A stretch of 64,000 nt of DNA from Nothopassalora personata (taxonomy: Eukaryota > Ascomycota > Dothideomycetes > Mycosphaerellales > Mycosphaerellaceae), in the NCBI GenBank assembly GCA_033816765.1, contig CM066295.1, positions 1,488,001 to 1,552,000 of the forward strand, read 5' to 3'. This document shows positions 10,820-22,084 of the stretch, in pieces. A program made the translations under genes and the position numbers. The notes under the pieces were generated by a model. That model was given only the letters and a program-made list of their open reading frames with translations. It was not told where the DNA came from and did not search any database. The stretch's first letter is position 1. Every line of letters starts with the position of its first letter.

Positions 10820-12900
10820 GATGGCGCCAAGAATTTGAGAGCGTCGTACAAAAGTACTAGGGTTATGAGTAGTATGGACCGTGTCTCAGCTGGGAGCTGG
10901 GCTCATACATAGCACATCTACGTACGCAGAAGGCTCCGTCAACGCCGGAAAGGAAATTGACATACTTCGGTTATGCCTCACAACGCGTGATGCATACTTC
11001 CTTGGGTGGCCTGCGCAGTATCGGCAGCCCCAACCCTATCATGTGGAGCAGAACGCACGTAGTAGATCCTTCCGCTGCCGTAGTGCGAAAGGCTTCGCAC
11101 TCAGTCATTGGCTGGCAGACAGATACATCGTCGCATGTCAAAGATGGCATCTGCAATAGCTGCTACATAATCCTTAGTGGTCTGTGCGAGCCAATGGGCT
11201 ACTCTGGGATCGGCACCATTCTGAACCGGAGGCAGAAGCCACAATGCATTTCCTCGGAGGCAAGTAGAACACCGCACGATCGCTCGGTCGGACGAGGGCA
11301 ACACAGCGAACCACCAAATGACACCAGGACCTCAGGAGCTCTGACGTCCAGAACAGTAATAGATGAGTGGGAAAGCAGCAAAGATTCTGGCGTGCCCTGT
11401 GTGGCACAGATGGATCCCGCTGTGTGATCCTTCAAGCCGCCCATACGGGAAAGGGCAATGGTGGCATGATATCCGTTCAATCAGACTACTGACCGAGGTC
11501 TGTTTATCGCATTAGCATTGGCGTCTGAGCATAAACTTGGCGTCGACCGGATGGAACACATCACATCATGTCTTCTCGGCAGCGTAGGCCAATATAGTGA
11601 ACTTACAATGCAGCAATGGGCAGTGCATACGTTAGCTACTCAGGGCACGCCTCAGGCAATCACTCTCGACAGTCGTTCCTTAGTCAGGATTGCACCGACT
11701 TTTCGGATCGCGTAGCCCTGAACGCCGGGAAATCCTGCGACGCAGTAGGTAGCACAGTAGCACCAGAGTTCCGATCAAGACTCGCGGGCCTGCTAAGAAG
11801 GCTCTCGACTGGAAAGGTGGTCGCTGAGCTTTCAACTTTCGAACTTTCGAACTTTCGAAGAGCAACAGCAGCATTGCAGGGCTCTGAGAGACTTCGACGC
11901 TGTTAGCATGATCGAAGAAAACTGCACGCTTCGACCCTTGTTGGTGCCTGTGTGCTCGTACGTCCGACCACGTCTCTCACGATGGGTTTTGCGTCTGCCC
12001 ACAGAGCGGACGGCACAGTGTCGTTTGACAATTGTGACAGCAGTGAGAACGCAGTGTCCCATGATGCTTGCAAAAAGACCTGCCGTGTCCAAATGTATAG
12101 TGCCGGAGTTTATCTTGTACGCATTTGCCAAATGACAGGTTGCTAATTTGCATGAATCCATGGCAGTATCGATGGGAACCTGCATGGGGCGCTTCAAATC
12201 AAAGAGGTGGCCGCTTGAACAACTGCGCGGCCGCCAGTCTGGGACGACAGCCAGTCGGTATCTTGGCGAGTTATCAAGACAGTGAAGCATGGTAGCCACC
12301 CCCCCCCCCCCCCCCGGCTCGAAGCTACCGGTAACACTTTTCGAGGGCTGTTGCCGGCCTTTGTCATTCGGGGGGTTACTGCGGCCACCCGTTCTGTCCA
12401 CAGCCTCGCACATGTATGTTTGCTTGAAGGTCTCCAGGCGTCGTGGGGAAGTCACACTGTGACAGTTGAAAGCAGGGAGACCATCGCCGCTTCTCAAATC
12501 GTGAATGATGTATGTGCTCAAATTGTGAAGGTGGTGCTCAAGTCGTGGATGAGACGTGGTTGCCTTTATATGCAGATGCAGTGCTCACCCACATTGCCAG
12601 GCCAGCAGTTATCTTGCCGCTACCAATACTATTGCTACGCGACATGCGATACTCGACGTATCTGCTGCTTTCATCCGCGGGCGTGAACGAACGAGCGCTG
12701 AAGGAGAGTTGCTGGTGTGAGTTCGTCGGAGCTCGGCCCGCTCCTGTTGGCGATTCGTCCAGCGTCAGCTCGAGCACGCCGACTTCATCCAAGCACTCAC
12801 ATGCGCCGTCACATGCACCCTTCGACTTCGAACTGAGTGAACTGTCACCTGCATCTTCAAGTGCGACAGCGCGGGCCTCAGGCTCGAGTGAGCTACAGAT
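10820..12900. other. Intergenic, about 2.1 kb, no supported gene
   Basis: Long open frames occur on both strands (for example 11832-12521 minus), but their protein composition is erratic and one translates a poly-C tract. A short AACTTTCG-type triplication sits at about 11828-11860. I see no RNA gene. The right end is the TAF10 promoter. Confidence 0.45.
12299..12315. repeat. Poly-C tract, 17 nt
   Basis: Seventeen uninterrupted C residues. Such a tract is prone to length errors in sequencing, so the length is approximate. Confidence 0.9.
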
Positions 12901-13707
12901 ATGGCGGACACCAATGATCCAAGCTCCTCCTCTAGCACACTTGAAGCCACCACAAACTCGGATCCCAACACCCAGCAACAATCACATACACAATCCGCCG
13001 ACAACATATCGACGCAGCCTCAACAATCATCCAACGAGGACCCCGCCCTCGACACCCAGCTCGACCGCGACCTAGACGCTGAAATCAACCCCACCACGCA
13101 AACCAACACCGACTCCATGATGGTTGATTCTATGGATGCGACCATGTCTTCTGCAGCGACGGCAGCTGGCGGAGAATCCAACGGTCTGCCAAACATACCA
13201 GCAGTCGTGGAGCCTCGCATACCTCAGAAGAAAGACACCTCCTTGCGCGAGTTCCTAGGCAAGATGGACGACTACGCACCCCTCATCCCAGACGCCGTCA
13301 CAGACTACTACCTCACTCTCGCTGGCCTTCCTCCCCCACCGGAGACAGACCGCCGCCTAGCGCGACTTCTCGCCCTCTCGACCCAGAAGTTCATTGCAGA
13401 CATCGCAGCAGACGCATACCAGTATAGCAGAATACGGAGTACGAACACCACGAGCAACAACCCTATGACTGGTCTTGGTGGCGCTGCAGGCTTTGGCATG
13501 AATTTGCCTCAGGGCGGGGAAGGCGAGGGCAGTGGAAAGGGCAAGAAGGATGCAGGCAAGGCAGCTCCATTAGGTGGACCACGAGCTGGATATGGTGGAG
13601 GTGGCGGCGCTGGTGGCCAGGGCAGGACGGTTTTGACTATGGAAGATCTTGGCATGGCCGTTGGCGAGTACGGCGTGAATGTGAAGAGAGGGGACTTTTA
13701 CAGGTAA
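12901..13707 (+). CDS. TAF10: TFIID/SAGA subunit TAF10
   Basis: A single exon of 268 aa. TAF10 is a histone-fold subunit shared by the general transcription factor TFIID and the SAGA co-activator, and it acts in the nucleus. Residues 1-110 are a Ser/Thr/Gln/Asp-rich disordered leader. The histone-fold region starts near residue 116 with [20 protein letters not shown] and continues through [20 protein letters not shown] Gly-rich insertion (about 190-240) splits it from the conserved end, which includes [20 protein letters not shown]. The protein ends FYR, as fungal TAF10 proteins usually do. The stop codon overlaps a GTAA sequence that could be mistaken for a donor. Confidence 0.92.
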   Translation: MADTNDPSSSSSTLEATTNSDPNTQQQSHTQSADNISTQPQQSSNEDPALDTQLDRDLDAEINPTTQTNTDSMMVDSMDATMSSAATAAGGESNGLPNIPAVVEPRIPQKKDTSLREFLGKMDDYAPLIPDAVTDYYLTLAGLPPPPETDRRLARLLALSTQKFIADIAADAYQYSRIRSTNTTSNNPMTGLGGAAGFGMNLPQGGEGEGSGKGKKDAGKAAPLGGPRAGYGGGGGAGGQGRTVLTMEDLGMAVGEYGVNVKRGDFYR

Positions 13708-14850
13708 GCATGAATAACATTGGGCGGAGCATTGCATATGAGGGCGTACACGGAGTTGCATGGACACGGGAATCCGTTCTCGGCCGGCGAGCCTTGAGAA
13801 TGAAGATGACAAAACAGCGTTTGTGGTATGTTACGTCTACAACTTGAGATACGATATCCCCCGGAGACGGTACTTCGTACTTGGAGCGGGTGTAACAGTA
13901 CGTATTACAACAAAAATTGAATACCAATGGCTCTGCTGCCATAAAATTGGCACTTGCCGGATGTTTTTCGACTGCGCTGAACTTTGGCAGTCGCGACCCT
14001 TCTCCATCCTAACGAAATGCAGTTGGGATGTTGCTATACTTCTGCCTAATTCATTATTTCCGATAGCCTACCGAATCATGACCTAACACCCTGCTCTATT
14101 CTGCCAGTACAAAGGCAAGCGTCCATGACTGGCGTTCATGGGGACTCCACTTCAGCTCTTTGGCGACGATGAGTACTGGGCGTGTTATGAGGTGGATACC
14201 GCGCGTTTGGGACGAATCCATCAGACTTGCAAAAGTGACGGCAGCAGATGCCGTGTGGCGAATCAGAGAGAGCGGTTGACAGCAAGCGGTTAAGAGGCAC
14301 GGGCAGGAGCGCACGAAAGCAGTGCCAGAGCTGTGATGGTGGGATATGTTCAAATAAGTACGGCGTAGCGGCTCCGCAGGGTAGAGCCGGTGGTGACACT
14401 CGCGAATTGCTGCGGGCGCTTCCAAAGTCGCAAGCGTATGAGAAGTGGGTATCGCATTGACGCGCCTCGACTTGTGTGCCGGGCATGGAATCGCTTCCTT
14501 GTGGGCACGAGAGCGCTGCTGTCAGCTTGTCTCAGAAAAGGCTGGACCTTTCCGGAACTACGATATTTGGACAGGTCTGGAAAGTCAGCAGAGATTATAT
14601 CTTGGACGTTCTGGAGCGCGCTCTTGCCGCTGCCATCGTTTGGGCTCACGAGGTTCACATGAGCTGAAGTATGACAATCGGCAAGCAGCCGTAGACTCCG
14701 CTAGCGGGTCTTACTTTCAGAGTGCACTTCTCTACGGACCTTAGGCTGAAGACACTGTCGCCCATTGGGCGATTATAGGGTCACGTATTGGGGACAGTAT
14801 CGCATGACGAAAAGATTGTAGCGTCTTCCAACACGATTCCAGGCGCTCGC
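13708..14850. other. Intergenic, about 1.1 kb, no gene seen
   Basis: Only short overlapping frames on both strands without protein-like composition. Probably the TAF10 3' region and the upstream region of the next locus. Confidence 0.45.
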
Positions 14851-15510
14851 ATGTCGCCGCTACTACCGCTCGACGAGGGTAGATTACCCGAAGTCATCCT
14901 GAACCGAGTCAGACCGGAATTTGGCATCTTTGCTAATATTTACCCGCCAGAGTACGACGGGAATTTCTATCGAGGAGTTGCGTCGTGTCTCATAAGGCTC
15001 CGCACGCTCCGTGGTAAGGAAGTCGTGAGTTTCAAGAATCTACTCGGACCCGTGCCCTCCCAGACTAGCACAGGCATGCCTGTCGACCTCTGGCAATCGC
15101 TCGACCATGTCGACATCCTTCAGCACGAGAAGAACCTCCGACAGGCTGTGCAGTACTTGCGCTGGCATCTCCAAGACCTACTCGCTAGGGAGAGTGGTCG
15201 CATAGCGCAGTTGAAGATCATAACATGCCAATGTATGCTGGGAGCATTCGGCGCAGCTGAAAGTCTGTATCGGGATCTTGAGCAATACGAGAGGTTAGAT
15301 GACCCAGCAATTGACTGATGTAAGCACAAATTCTGAGTAAGACCCTTCACACGACAGGGGAATGATGAAGGGGCAGTGGCAATTCTTCAACAAGCATTTC
15401 GGGACTTCGACAGCGCTGGAGGAAAGCCCAGTGGCATAGGAGTCGAGAGCACTCGCAAGAACCTGGAATCGCTGCTGGCGAAGATCAGAGGTTCGATGCA
15501 AAACAGCTGA
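14851..15510 (+). CDS. Hypothetical protein, probably two or more exons
   Basis: The first ATG of the open frame is at 14851 (MSPLLPLDEGRLPEVILNRV). That frame stays open to 15318 and ends in a helical stretch (GAFGAAESLYRDLEQYERLD). A second protein-like segment at 15358-15510 (GNDEGAVAILQQAFRDFDSA, ending MQNS) follows a good acceptor, CACACGACAG. A strong donor, GTAAGC, lies at about 15320, but only in a frame shifted by one. A micro-exon or a GTATGC donor further upstream would be needed to join them. The extent of the gene is more secure than its splicing. No family is recognised. Confidence 0.45.
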
Positions 15511-15646
15511 GCGGGTACTGCGCGAGACCTTCCATGGACATGCAGGATATCGAGCGTGAGAGTTGTTTTACGTCTGAAGGTGTTGTCGGAGAGGTATGAG
15601 CAAGATGGACGCTTGGCTGTGAGTTCGGCCTCTACTTGCCGCTGTA

Positions 15647-16756
15647 TTAAGCTGTCTTCTTCTGAGCGCGGAACTTCTCGTGCCACTTTCTCTTTGCCCC
15701 AATAGCTGACTTGGCTTCTGCTGAAGCGCCAGTAGTCGGCACACTGGACGAGTGATGACCGTCAACGTACTTGATGCTGCTGCCGTCCTCGTGCAAGCTG
15801 TATGCGCCATCAAGGACGTTCAACTCACACTTACTCCGCCAACCTTCCGGCATAGCGTCCTTCCATGACGTCTTGAAGCTCGCCACGTCTGTAAGTCTAC
15901 CACCGGACCGGTTCTCCAGTTGGCTCAGCCCGATGAAGCGCACGCACCTGTCCCCGTCTATGGCGAGATTGCCACCAGGCGTTGACGACGATACCGCGGC
16001 GAAGACAGCCGCGAGAATCTCCAAAGGCCAGTCGCTCCGGAGATCTAGCGCGAACGCGGGTATGTCGTCCGCGGTGAAAGGATCTTTCAGATTCGCCCCT
16101 TCCGCGGTCGCTGCTGTGAGTGCTGCCTGCCAGATCTGAGTCTTCACAGCCGCGCTCGGTATGAAGCAGCCATCGGGGTCTTTCGACTCGAAGCACGCCA
16201 ATTCTGACCATCCGTCCTGGCACTCGGTTTCGCTCAATGGGATGTGAGAGAATAGTTCTGCCTTGGAGATGGACCTGTGCGATCCGTAATTGCCGGTCGA
16301 TGCGTAAGTCGGCAGTATTTTCTTGATATAGGGCGCTGCGGACTGCTTGGCTTCTGGAAGTAGCTCGAGCGTAGAGTCACATTTCGACCAGGCTTCGACG
16401 CTTACACGCGAGACGGCGCCATCCTTGTCTGGGGTCTCGACCTGGTGCGTGAGGTACACGCTGTTGGACGTGCTGACTTGACGTATGTTCCACGTCTTGT
16501 CTTTGGTGCAGAGCACGGCATTGGCGTCTTTTGCGTCGCCTGTGACATCCTCCTGTGACTTGAGCTGCAATCTGTGTTATCATTAGCCTTTGATATCATG
16601 GTTCAGGATCTATATGTTCTGTGCCCACAGCGGCGGAGGCTCCGACGTGACTAGCGCGAGAAGGTCTGCGGGCAGCTCGAGCAGACGGACGTGTTGCAGG
16701 CGGCTCTCGGGCAAGACGGTGATCGGGATGCCTCGACGGCCTTGCTGGGTCGACAT
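15647..16756 (-). CDS. DCC1: Sister chromatid cohesion protein Dcc1, RFC-Ctf18 subunit (two exons)
   Basis: Dcc1 joins Ctf8 and Ctf18 in an alternative clamp loader that acts at replication forks and in cohesion. Model: exon 1 is 16629-16756 (ATG at 16756) and exon 2 is 15647-16571, giving 350 aa. The 57-nt intron has GTGGGC, GCTAAT and ACACAG and splits a Leu codon in phase 2, so the junction reads PPPLLQLKSQ. Diagnostic stretches are VRLLELPADLLAL near the start and AVLCTKDKTWNIRQVSTSNS at about 60-80, the conserved Dcc1 core. The rest follows the Dcc1 winged-helix layout. Without exon 1 the frame has no ATG. It is divergent from the RhoGEF gene. Confidence 0.9.
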
Positions 16757-17221
16757 TATCGCCGCTGGAGTGTGTATTGTAGGATGGATGGAACGTGGTC
16801 AGTACACGAGACGGAGCAATCCCATGGCACACACGTGGGGTCGCGTGCGGGACGCGCTCGCCCTCCGCGCGATGGCGCCATGCATGATCCTTGCCGTGCA
16901 CCACTCACCCGCGCTGCGCAGGACGGCCAACCCGGTCGCTGCCATTGTTTGTGGAGTTCGTGTTCCCGTTCGCGCTGGGTCGACCTTGCACAGTCGCGCT
17001 GCCCTCACCACTTTCCCCCCAGGCAGCTGTGCGACTGTGCGCCCGCGGTTTATTTACTTGCGCCAGGCTCCTGTCAACAACATCATCGATCTAGCCAAAC
17101 GACCTTAACGACGCGACGAAGTAATGAGCAGCCTTTGGACCCCCAGACACAACACAAGAGCACGCGATCTAAGAGGCGCTGAGCCGTCGGGCTAGCGATA
17201 GCAGTAGCAGCACCAACACAT
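16757..17221. promoter_or_regulatory. Divergent promoter region, DCC1 / RhoGEF (465 bp)
   Basis: The interval separates two start codons pointing apart, so it must hold both promoters. It is GC-rich on the left, and CA-rich leader-like sequence precedes the RhoGEF ATG. I recognise no specific factor site. Confidence 0.5.
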
Positions 17222-20200
17222 ATGGCGACAGTGATACCAGGGCCGCCTGCACTGTCAGCAGAGCTGGCCCTCTTCCACACCACCGATCCGTTGTTGGGCA
17301 ACTCTCCCGTGCTGGTCTTCCACGGCCCAGCAGCGACCATTGGCGCGACCAGCTCGCGCATACAGGTCCATGTCCTCACGCCAGCAGGACTAGGTTCGTA
17401 TTCGCGGCTGTCAGTATCGCCGACGTCGCCATTCTACTCGGCAGTCAGCAACCTTCCGCGCGAAGAGCAGGGTGACGAGGTGTGCCGCGGTCTGGCCTTT
17501 GGTCTCAAGAAGTACTTCTCGGAGCTGCCTGAGACAGTGAGGACGACCTGGTGCGCGCAGGTCAAGACGCCTTCGCCCGGTGCGTTGTTTGGCGACGACC
17601 ACATTGCTATTCTGGCCACGCGCATGACCAGGATCGAGAACGTGGATGACGTGGTTGGAGACATATCGGATGCCTTCTGCGAGCAGAGGCTGTCGTGGTT
17701 GGATGTAGATGTTGTGCTTCCTCCGGGTGCTATCAAGGATCAGCCAGACCGATCCGATTCAGCTGGACCTGATGATCTCGACGATGACAAGTTGCTCAAG
17801 CAGAAATTTGGGCGCTATGCTGAGCTGGTAGCAAGCTTTGGCGATGTTGCATTCATGCCAACGTCAAGAGTTAGGCGAGCACCTTCGAAAGCGAACGCCA
17901 TCGGCAGAAGCGCAACGTTTGCAAAGCATCAGAAGGAGAATGCGAGGAGGGAGCTGATTGAGCTGTTGAACACCGAAGTGAACTACGTCAGCCGCTTGGG
18001 CGAGTTGCAAGGTCTCTCCGAGACGCTGGGAGCAGATCTGGACGCCACCCATCGACAACGCCTCTCGGAGGTGTTTCCACCTGCCATTGGCCAGATCTTG
18101 GAAACTAACCAGAACTTTCTGGATGCGCTGAGAAGTGTTGTAGAAACCACGGAGAGCGCCGCTGAGGAAGACATCGAGAACTCCCAAGACATCGACGTTG
18201 CTGCTCCGCCTCAAACTCCAGAACCAGCATCAGACCTGCAAGGCATTGCACAGGTGGCGCTTTGCCTCTGCGAGTGGTTTCCCAAGTTCGCCGATTGCTA
18301 CAAGGACTACTTGAGTGCTCATGCTCAGGCGTCACAAGTGCTCCGCACGACCTTGAGAAGCGGCAATGCTCTGGCCAATCAGTTTCAGGACATTGGAGAG
18401 CAAAAGGTCATCTCATTGCTCATCGAGCCTGTCCAACGCCTGCCACGATACAATCTTTACATTGATGGTATCACTAAGCAGCTCCCAGCAAGGCATCCCG
18501 CGTTGAAGCCACTACTTCGAGCACGAGATATCATTACTGAGATATGCGCCGAAAATGAAGGATCGGAGACTGCAGCTGTGGTTGAGAGGCTTAAAGCTAG
18601 AACTATCGGCTGGCCCGGAGACATCAATATCACTGGCAGATTAATCACTGGAGCTGATTATGTCGAGCTTGCGCCGCCGTACGCCATGGAGGGCTGCGAT
18701 GGTTCCCATGGTATTCTGCTGTTGTTTACGGACGGCATTGTTATCTTGGAAAAGTCAAGTAGCAGCAGGACCACCGCCAGGGCACTTTTGACCGAACTCG
18801 AAAGTGGCTCTTTGCCTACGCGCTCTGTGGAAAGCCTTCCTGACACAGCGGGAGATCTGCAATTCATTCGTCGCTTGCAGCTGGACGCAGTGCAATGCAC
18901 CGAAGGTCATCATGGCCAGACGTTGCAGTTGCTCACATTTTTTGAGCTCGCCATGGGCGCACTAGCCTCTCGTGAGCCTATACTGGACTCGTGTCAGATT
19001 GTCAGGCTCGAAGCATCATACGAAAGCAGGGTATCGCGCTTCATAGAGGAAGTCAGTAAGGCCAGAGTTGAGAGTCGGTTCTCGGAAGCAGAGCGAGAGT
19101 CGTTGAGATGGGAGCTGCGTGCAACAGACCCAGCTTCTGACAGCTTAAGTCTGTTCGGCGCGGTGTTCGATAACTCTAACCAGGCACATGTCGATGCCAG
19201 GCTGAGCAACGCCACGGTACGCATCGTGGTAGATGCCGAGCGACATGACAACAAACCGCAAGCTGGCCAAGGCGGCGTACGAACTGTGGTCAATCTGATT
19301 CCTGGGCGTGATCGGCTGTGGCGATTGTCCATTGACTCAATCGATGGGACCATTGGTCGCGAACACGTTGACATGCTGGATCTCGTGCCTGCGATTCGAC
19401 GGAAACTTTCCACGCTGCTCAGCAATAGACTCACAATCGACAAATCGGCTATGACAGCATGTCTTCTGACCACGAATCTCGAAATATTGCGCTCACTCCA
19501 GTTGCAAGCCGCGCCGAAGGACGGAGATGACATCGGGTTCCTACTGGCACCACGTGAACAAATACACCGGCCAAAGTCCCCAAAGAAACTTCTGTCGAGT
19601 TTCTTATCCAGCGTTGGACCGGGCGATGAGCCTCGAAACCTGCTCAGAAAGGAATCGAGAGACCTGCCCGCGCTCTCAGCCCAGAGCTCATTCTCCTACG
19701 CGCCTTCCACGATGCCACTGAAACCGCCAAGCCGCGAATCACGACCATCGTCAAGAGATCAGGCTGTGGCAACATCATTCTCTTCGACTTCATCAGATCA
19801 TTCCACGCCCCAGCTGAAGAAGTTGGAAGATACATTGTCAGCATACATTCTTGCCATGCAAGCGCGCAAAGGCAATATTGTGGGCAAGAACCTCAAGAAT
19901 CGGCTCGTTGCTGATGAGACGCTGGTCAATGAGCTGTACAATAGTCTTCTCGAGGACCCCAATATGATGGTACTTGCAGCGCAAGCTCCACTCGACGTGC
20001 TATTCGCCGCATTTGAGAAGTTCTTGAATGTGGCTTGGAAGGACACCGCTGGACAGGTGCTGCCCAGCTCGGTCATCCAAGAGACTCAATCCAAAGCTGA
20101 GAGCCTGTTCCCGCGCGACTTCGATGAGTATTTCAGATCAACGTTGGCACGGCTAGGTCCACAGAATCAGAGGGCTTTCAAGGCCATCATGAAATTGCTG

Positions 20201-21958
20201 GCGGACTTGCTGGACGGGACTGGTAATGATGGCGACCGAGGGACACTGACCGCATGTTTTGCCGAAGTTCTGGTGACAGAGGGCAACCCGCATGACTACA
20301 TTGCGCTCATCGATCGTTTCGTGGACGACACCGATACGTACTTTGGAGAGCCAGTTGAAGAGAAATATCACAACGCTGGGTCAGTCAACTCTCACAAGCG
20401 AGCGAGGTCCGTCAACTCCTCCTCGCTCACGAGCAATACGTCTTCACTACGACGCAAGTTCGGCTTCAGTACACTGTCTCGCGAGAATAGCAAGTCTGAG
20501 CAGGAGTCCAAGGTCTCTTCGGTATGGAGGACGCTGAGCAAGACGAATCGCTCTGATGCTAGCCCGCATGGCAGCTTATCGAAAGGCTCATTCGGTCGGT
20601 CACAGTCTATCGATGAAGGTAAGGGCCTGGGTAGCAGACCTCTGTCGCAAGACACCACAAAGCGTCATGGGTTTGGCGAGATGCCATCAACGCCTGCTTT
20701 GGGCCGTCCACCGTCGAGTAACAACCTAGGCTTGTCCACGATCGGAGAGCATCCAAGCTTCATACCAACGGGCCCACCCAGGAAGAAGCGGCGTAGTTCG
20801 CTGAGCGACCTGCAGAGTCTCGATGACACACCTGAGAAGGAGCCATTCTCACCTGATCGATCGAGACAACCCTTCCCTCAACGACTATCACCTCAGCGAC
20901 CACCTTTAGTGCACAGCCACAGTGATGTCGACAAAGAGCTCCCTATCTCACCGCCACCATCGACGCCTTGCTCGAGAGTTGGCAACGGCAGATTCACGAC
21001 ACCTGTTCGGACATCCCCACGGTCCAGGCTGCCATCGTCTTTTAGGAGAGAGCTGTCGCCCGGTCCCTTGCGTGCACTAACGAAACCCGATGTGCCACGG
21101 CCGAAGACAAGTGGCGGCAATGTCGAGCACGTTAGACCGAAGACATCTGGCGGACCACCAGATGAAGTCACCATCACGGCTCGACCAACCTCTAACATCC
21201 CAAGTTTAGCTCCTAGGACCAGTGGTCCCGGCCTTCAGAAGCCTGCGCCCTTGACACCGATGCGCAATGGGCTCTCGGAGCGACCTGGCGCAGGCAACAT
21301 CGTCAAGAAGCCCTCATCACCCCCAGCTGAGAAGACAACACGAGATCGAAGTTACACTGACTCGGCTGCACCAACCACATCTTCGCATAGAAAGCTACGA
21401 ATGCAATCGCCTCAGAAGCTTCGCGAGCGACTGCAGAATGAGCAAAGCTCGACCCTGGCAGCGCAAGGCTCGTTGCAAGACGAGCTCGGCAAGATTGGCG
21501 ACGAGCTGACCTCGACTACCATGACTCGAGGCTCTCCCATTCGTCGGGGTAGTAAGAGCAACACTATTGGCGGTCGCGGCTCATTCTCACAGCCGAGCAA
21601 TATGGACCTCGCTCAGCGTGTTCTCAAGATGGAAGGACGGCTTCCGAAGCAAGTCGAGGAGATCAATGCACGTATTCAAAGCATCCAGTCGGATTTGACT
21701 ATGTCTTTGAGCGTGTCAGAGGCGAAGGCTAAGAAGCTGGATGAGCTGTATCGCGAGGCAAATGCGGAGAATGAGGCTCTTTATGCGAGATTCAATGACG
21801 AACTAAGCCGGGTCATGAAGGCTGTGAGGGGTGGGGAGGGCGTGGAAGAGTTGAAGAAGCAATTGAAGGAGAGCCAAGAGGAGGCAGCGAAGCTGAGACG
21901 TGAAACGAGTCGACTTAAGCGAGAGAATGCTGGGTTGAGGTCACAGCTGAGGGACTGA
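17222..21958 (+). CDS. Rho guanine-nucleotide exchange factor with DH, PH-like and RhoGAP-like regions
   Basis: A single exon of 1578 aa. It should load GTP on a Rho-type GTPase at the cell cortex, controlling polarity and wall synthesis. The DH domain spans about 240-447, from ARRELIELLNTEVNYVSRLG to a conserved helix with EQKVISLLIEPVQRLPRYNL. A PH-like region follows (about 455-600). Residues about 864-1035 resemble a RhoGAP fold (QRAFKAIMKLLADLLDG), although I cannot place a clear arginine finger, so GAP activity is doubtful. Residues 1050-1450 are Ser/Pro-rich and disordered. The last about 110 residues form a coiled coil (VEELKKQLKESQEEAAKLRR). Which Rho it serves is not visible. Confidence 0.88.
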   Translation: MATVIPGPPALSAELALFHTTDPLLGNSPVLVFHGPAATIGATSSRIQVHVLTPAGLGSYSRLSVSPTSPFYSAVSNLPREEQGDEVCRGLAFGLKKYFSELPETVRTTWCAQVKTPSPGALFGDDHIAILATRMTRIENVDDVVGDISDAFCEQRLSWLDVDVVLPPGAIKDQPDRSDSAGPDDLDDDKLLKQKFGRYAELVASFGDVAFMPTSRVRRAPSKANAIGRSATFAKHQKENARRELIELLNTEVNYVSRLGELQGLSETLGADLDATHRQRLSEVFPPAIGQILETNQNFLDALRSVVETTESAAEEDIENSQDIDVAAPPQTPEPASDLQGIAQVALCLCEWFPKFADCYKDYLSAHAQASQVLRTTLRSGNALANQFQDIGEQKVISLLIEPVQRLPRYNLYIDGITKQLPARHPALKPLLRARDIITEICAENEGSETAAVVERLKARTIGWPGDINITGRLITGADYVELAPPYAMEGCDGSHGILLLFTDGIVILEKSSSSRTTARALLTELESGSLPTRSVESLPDTAGDLQFIRRLQLDAVQCTEGHHGQTLQLLTFFELAMGALASREPILDSCQIVRLEASYESRVSRFIEEVSKARVESRFSEAERESLRWELRATDPASDSLSLFGAVFDNSNQAHVDARLSNATVRIVVDAERHDNKPQAGQGGVRTVVNLIPGRDRLWRLSIDSIDGTIGREHVDMLDLVPAIRRKLSTLLSNRLTIDKSAMTACLLTTNLEILRSLQLQAAPKDGDDIGFLLAPREQIHRPKSPKKLLSSFLSSVGPGDEPRNLLRKESRDLPALSAQSSFSYAPSTMPLKPPSRESRPSSRDQAVATSFSSTSSDHSTPQLKKLEDTLSAYILAMQARKGNIVGKNLKNRLVADETLVNELYNSLLEDPNMMVLAAQAPLDVLFAAFEKFLNVAWKDTAGQVLPSSVIQETQSKAESLFPRDFDEYFRSTLARLGPQNQRAFKAIMKLLADLLDGTGNDGDRGTLTACFAEVLVTEGNPHDYIALIDRFVDDTDTYFGEPVEEKYHNAGSVNSHKRARSVNSSSLTSNTSSLRRKFGFSTLSRENSKSEQESKVSSVWRTLSKTNRSDASPHGSLSKGSFGRSQSIDEGKGLGSRPLSQDTTKRHGFGEMPSTPALGRPPSSNNLGLSTIGEHPSFIPTGPPRKKRRSSLSDLQSLDDTPEKEPFSPDRSRQPFPQRLSPQRPPLVHSHSDVDKELPISPPPSTPCSRVGNGRFTTPVRTSPRSRLPSSFRRELSPGPLRALTKPDVPRPKTSGGNVEHVRPKTSGGPPDEVTITARPTSNIPSLAPRTSGPGLQKPAPLTPMRNGLSERPGAGNIVKKPSSPPAEKTTRDRSYTDSAAPTTSSHRKLRMQSPQKLRERLQNEQSSTLAAQGSLQDELGKIGDELTSTTMTRGSPIRRGSKSNTIGGRGSFSQPSNMDLAQRVLKMEGRLPKQVEEINARIQSIQSDLTMSLSVSEAKAKKLDELYREANAENEALYARFNDELSRVMKAVRGGEGVEELKKQLKESQEEAAKLRRETSRLKRENAGLRSQLRD

Positions 21959-22084
21959 ACACTGGGAGGACAGCATGGCGTTTAGGTCAGGGTTTGGAGA
22001 ATACCACGACGGACGGCATTTCTCATTTCACGGACAGCCTTGGGAGCATTTCGTATTCCTTTGGGTAGAAGAAATGCTGTAGTA

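Noticed and set aside
10957..11427. 156-codon plus-strand frame
   Set aside because: Overlaps equally long frames on the other strand and shows no protein-like pattern.
11832..12521. 229-codon minus-strand frame in the gap before TAF10
   Set aside because: It translates the poly-C tract and has irregular composition. No start context, splice sites or family support.
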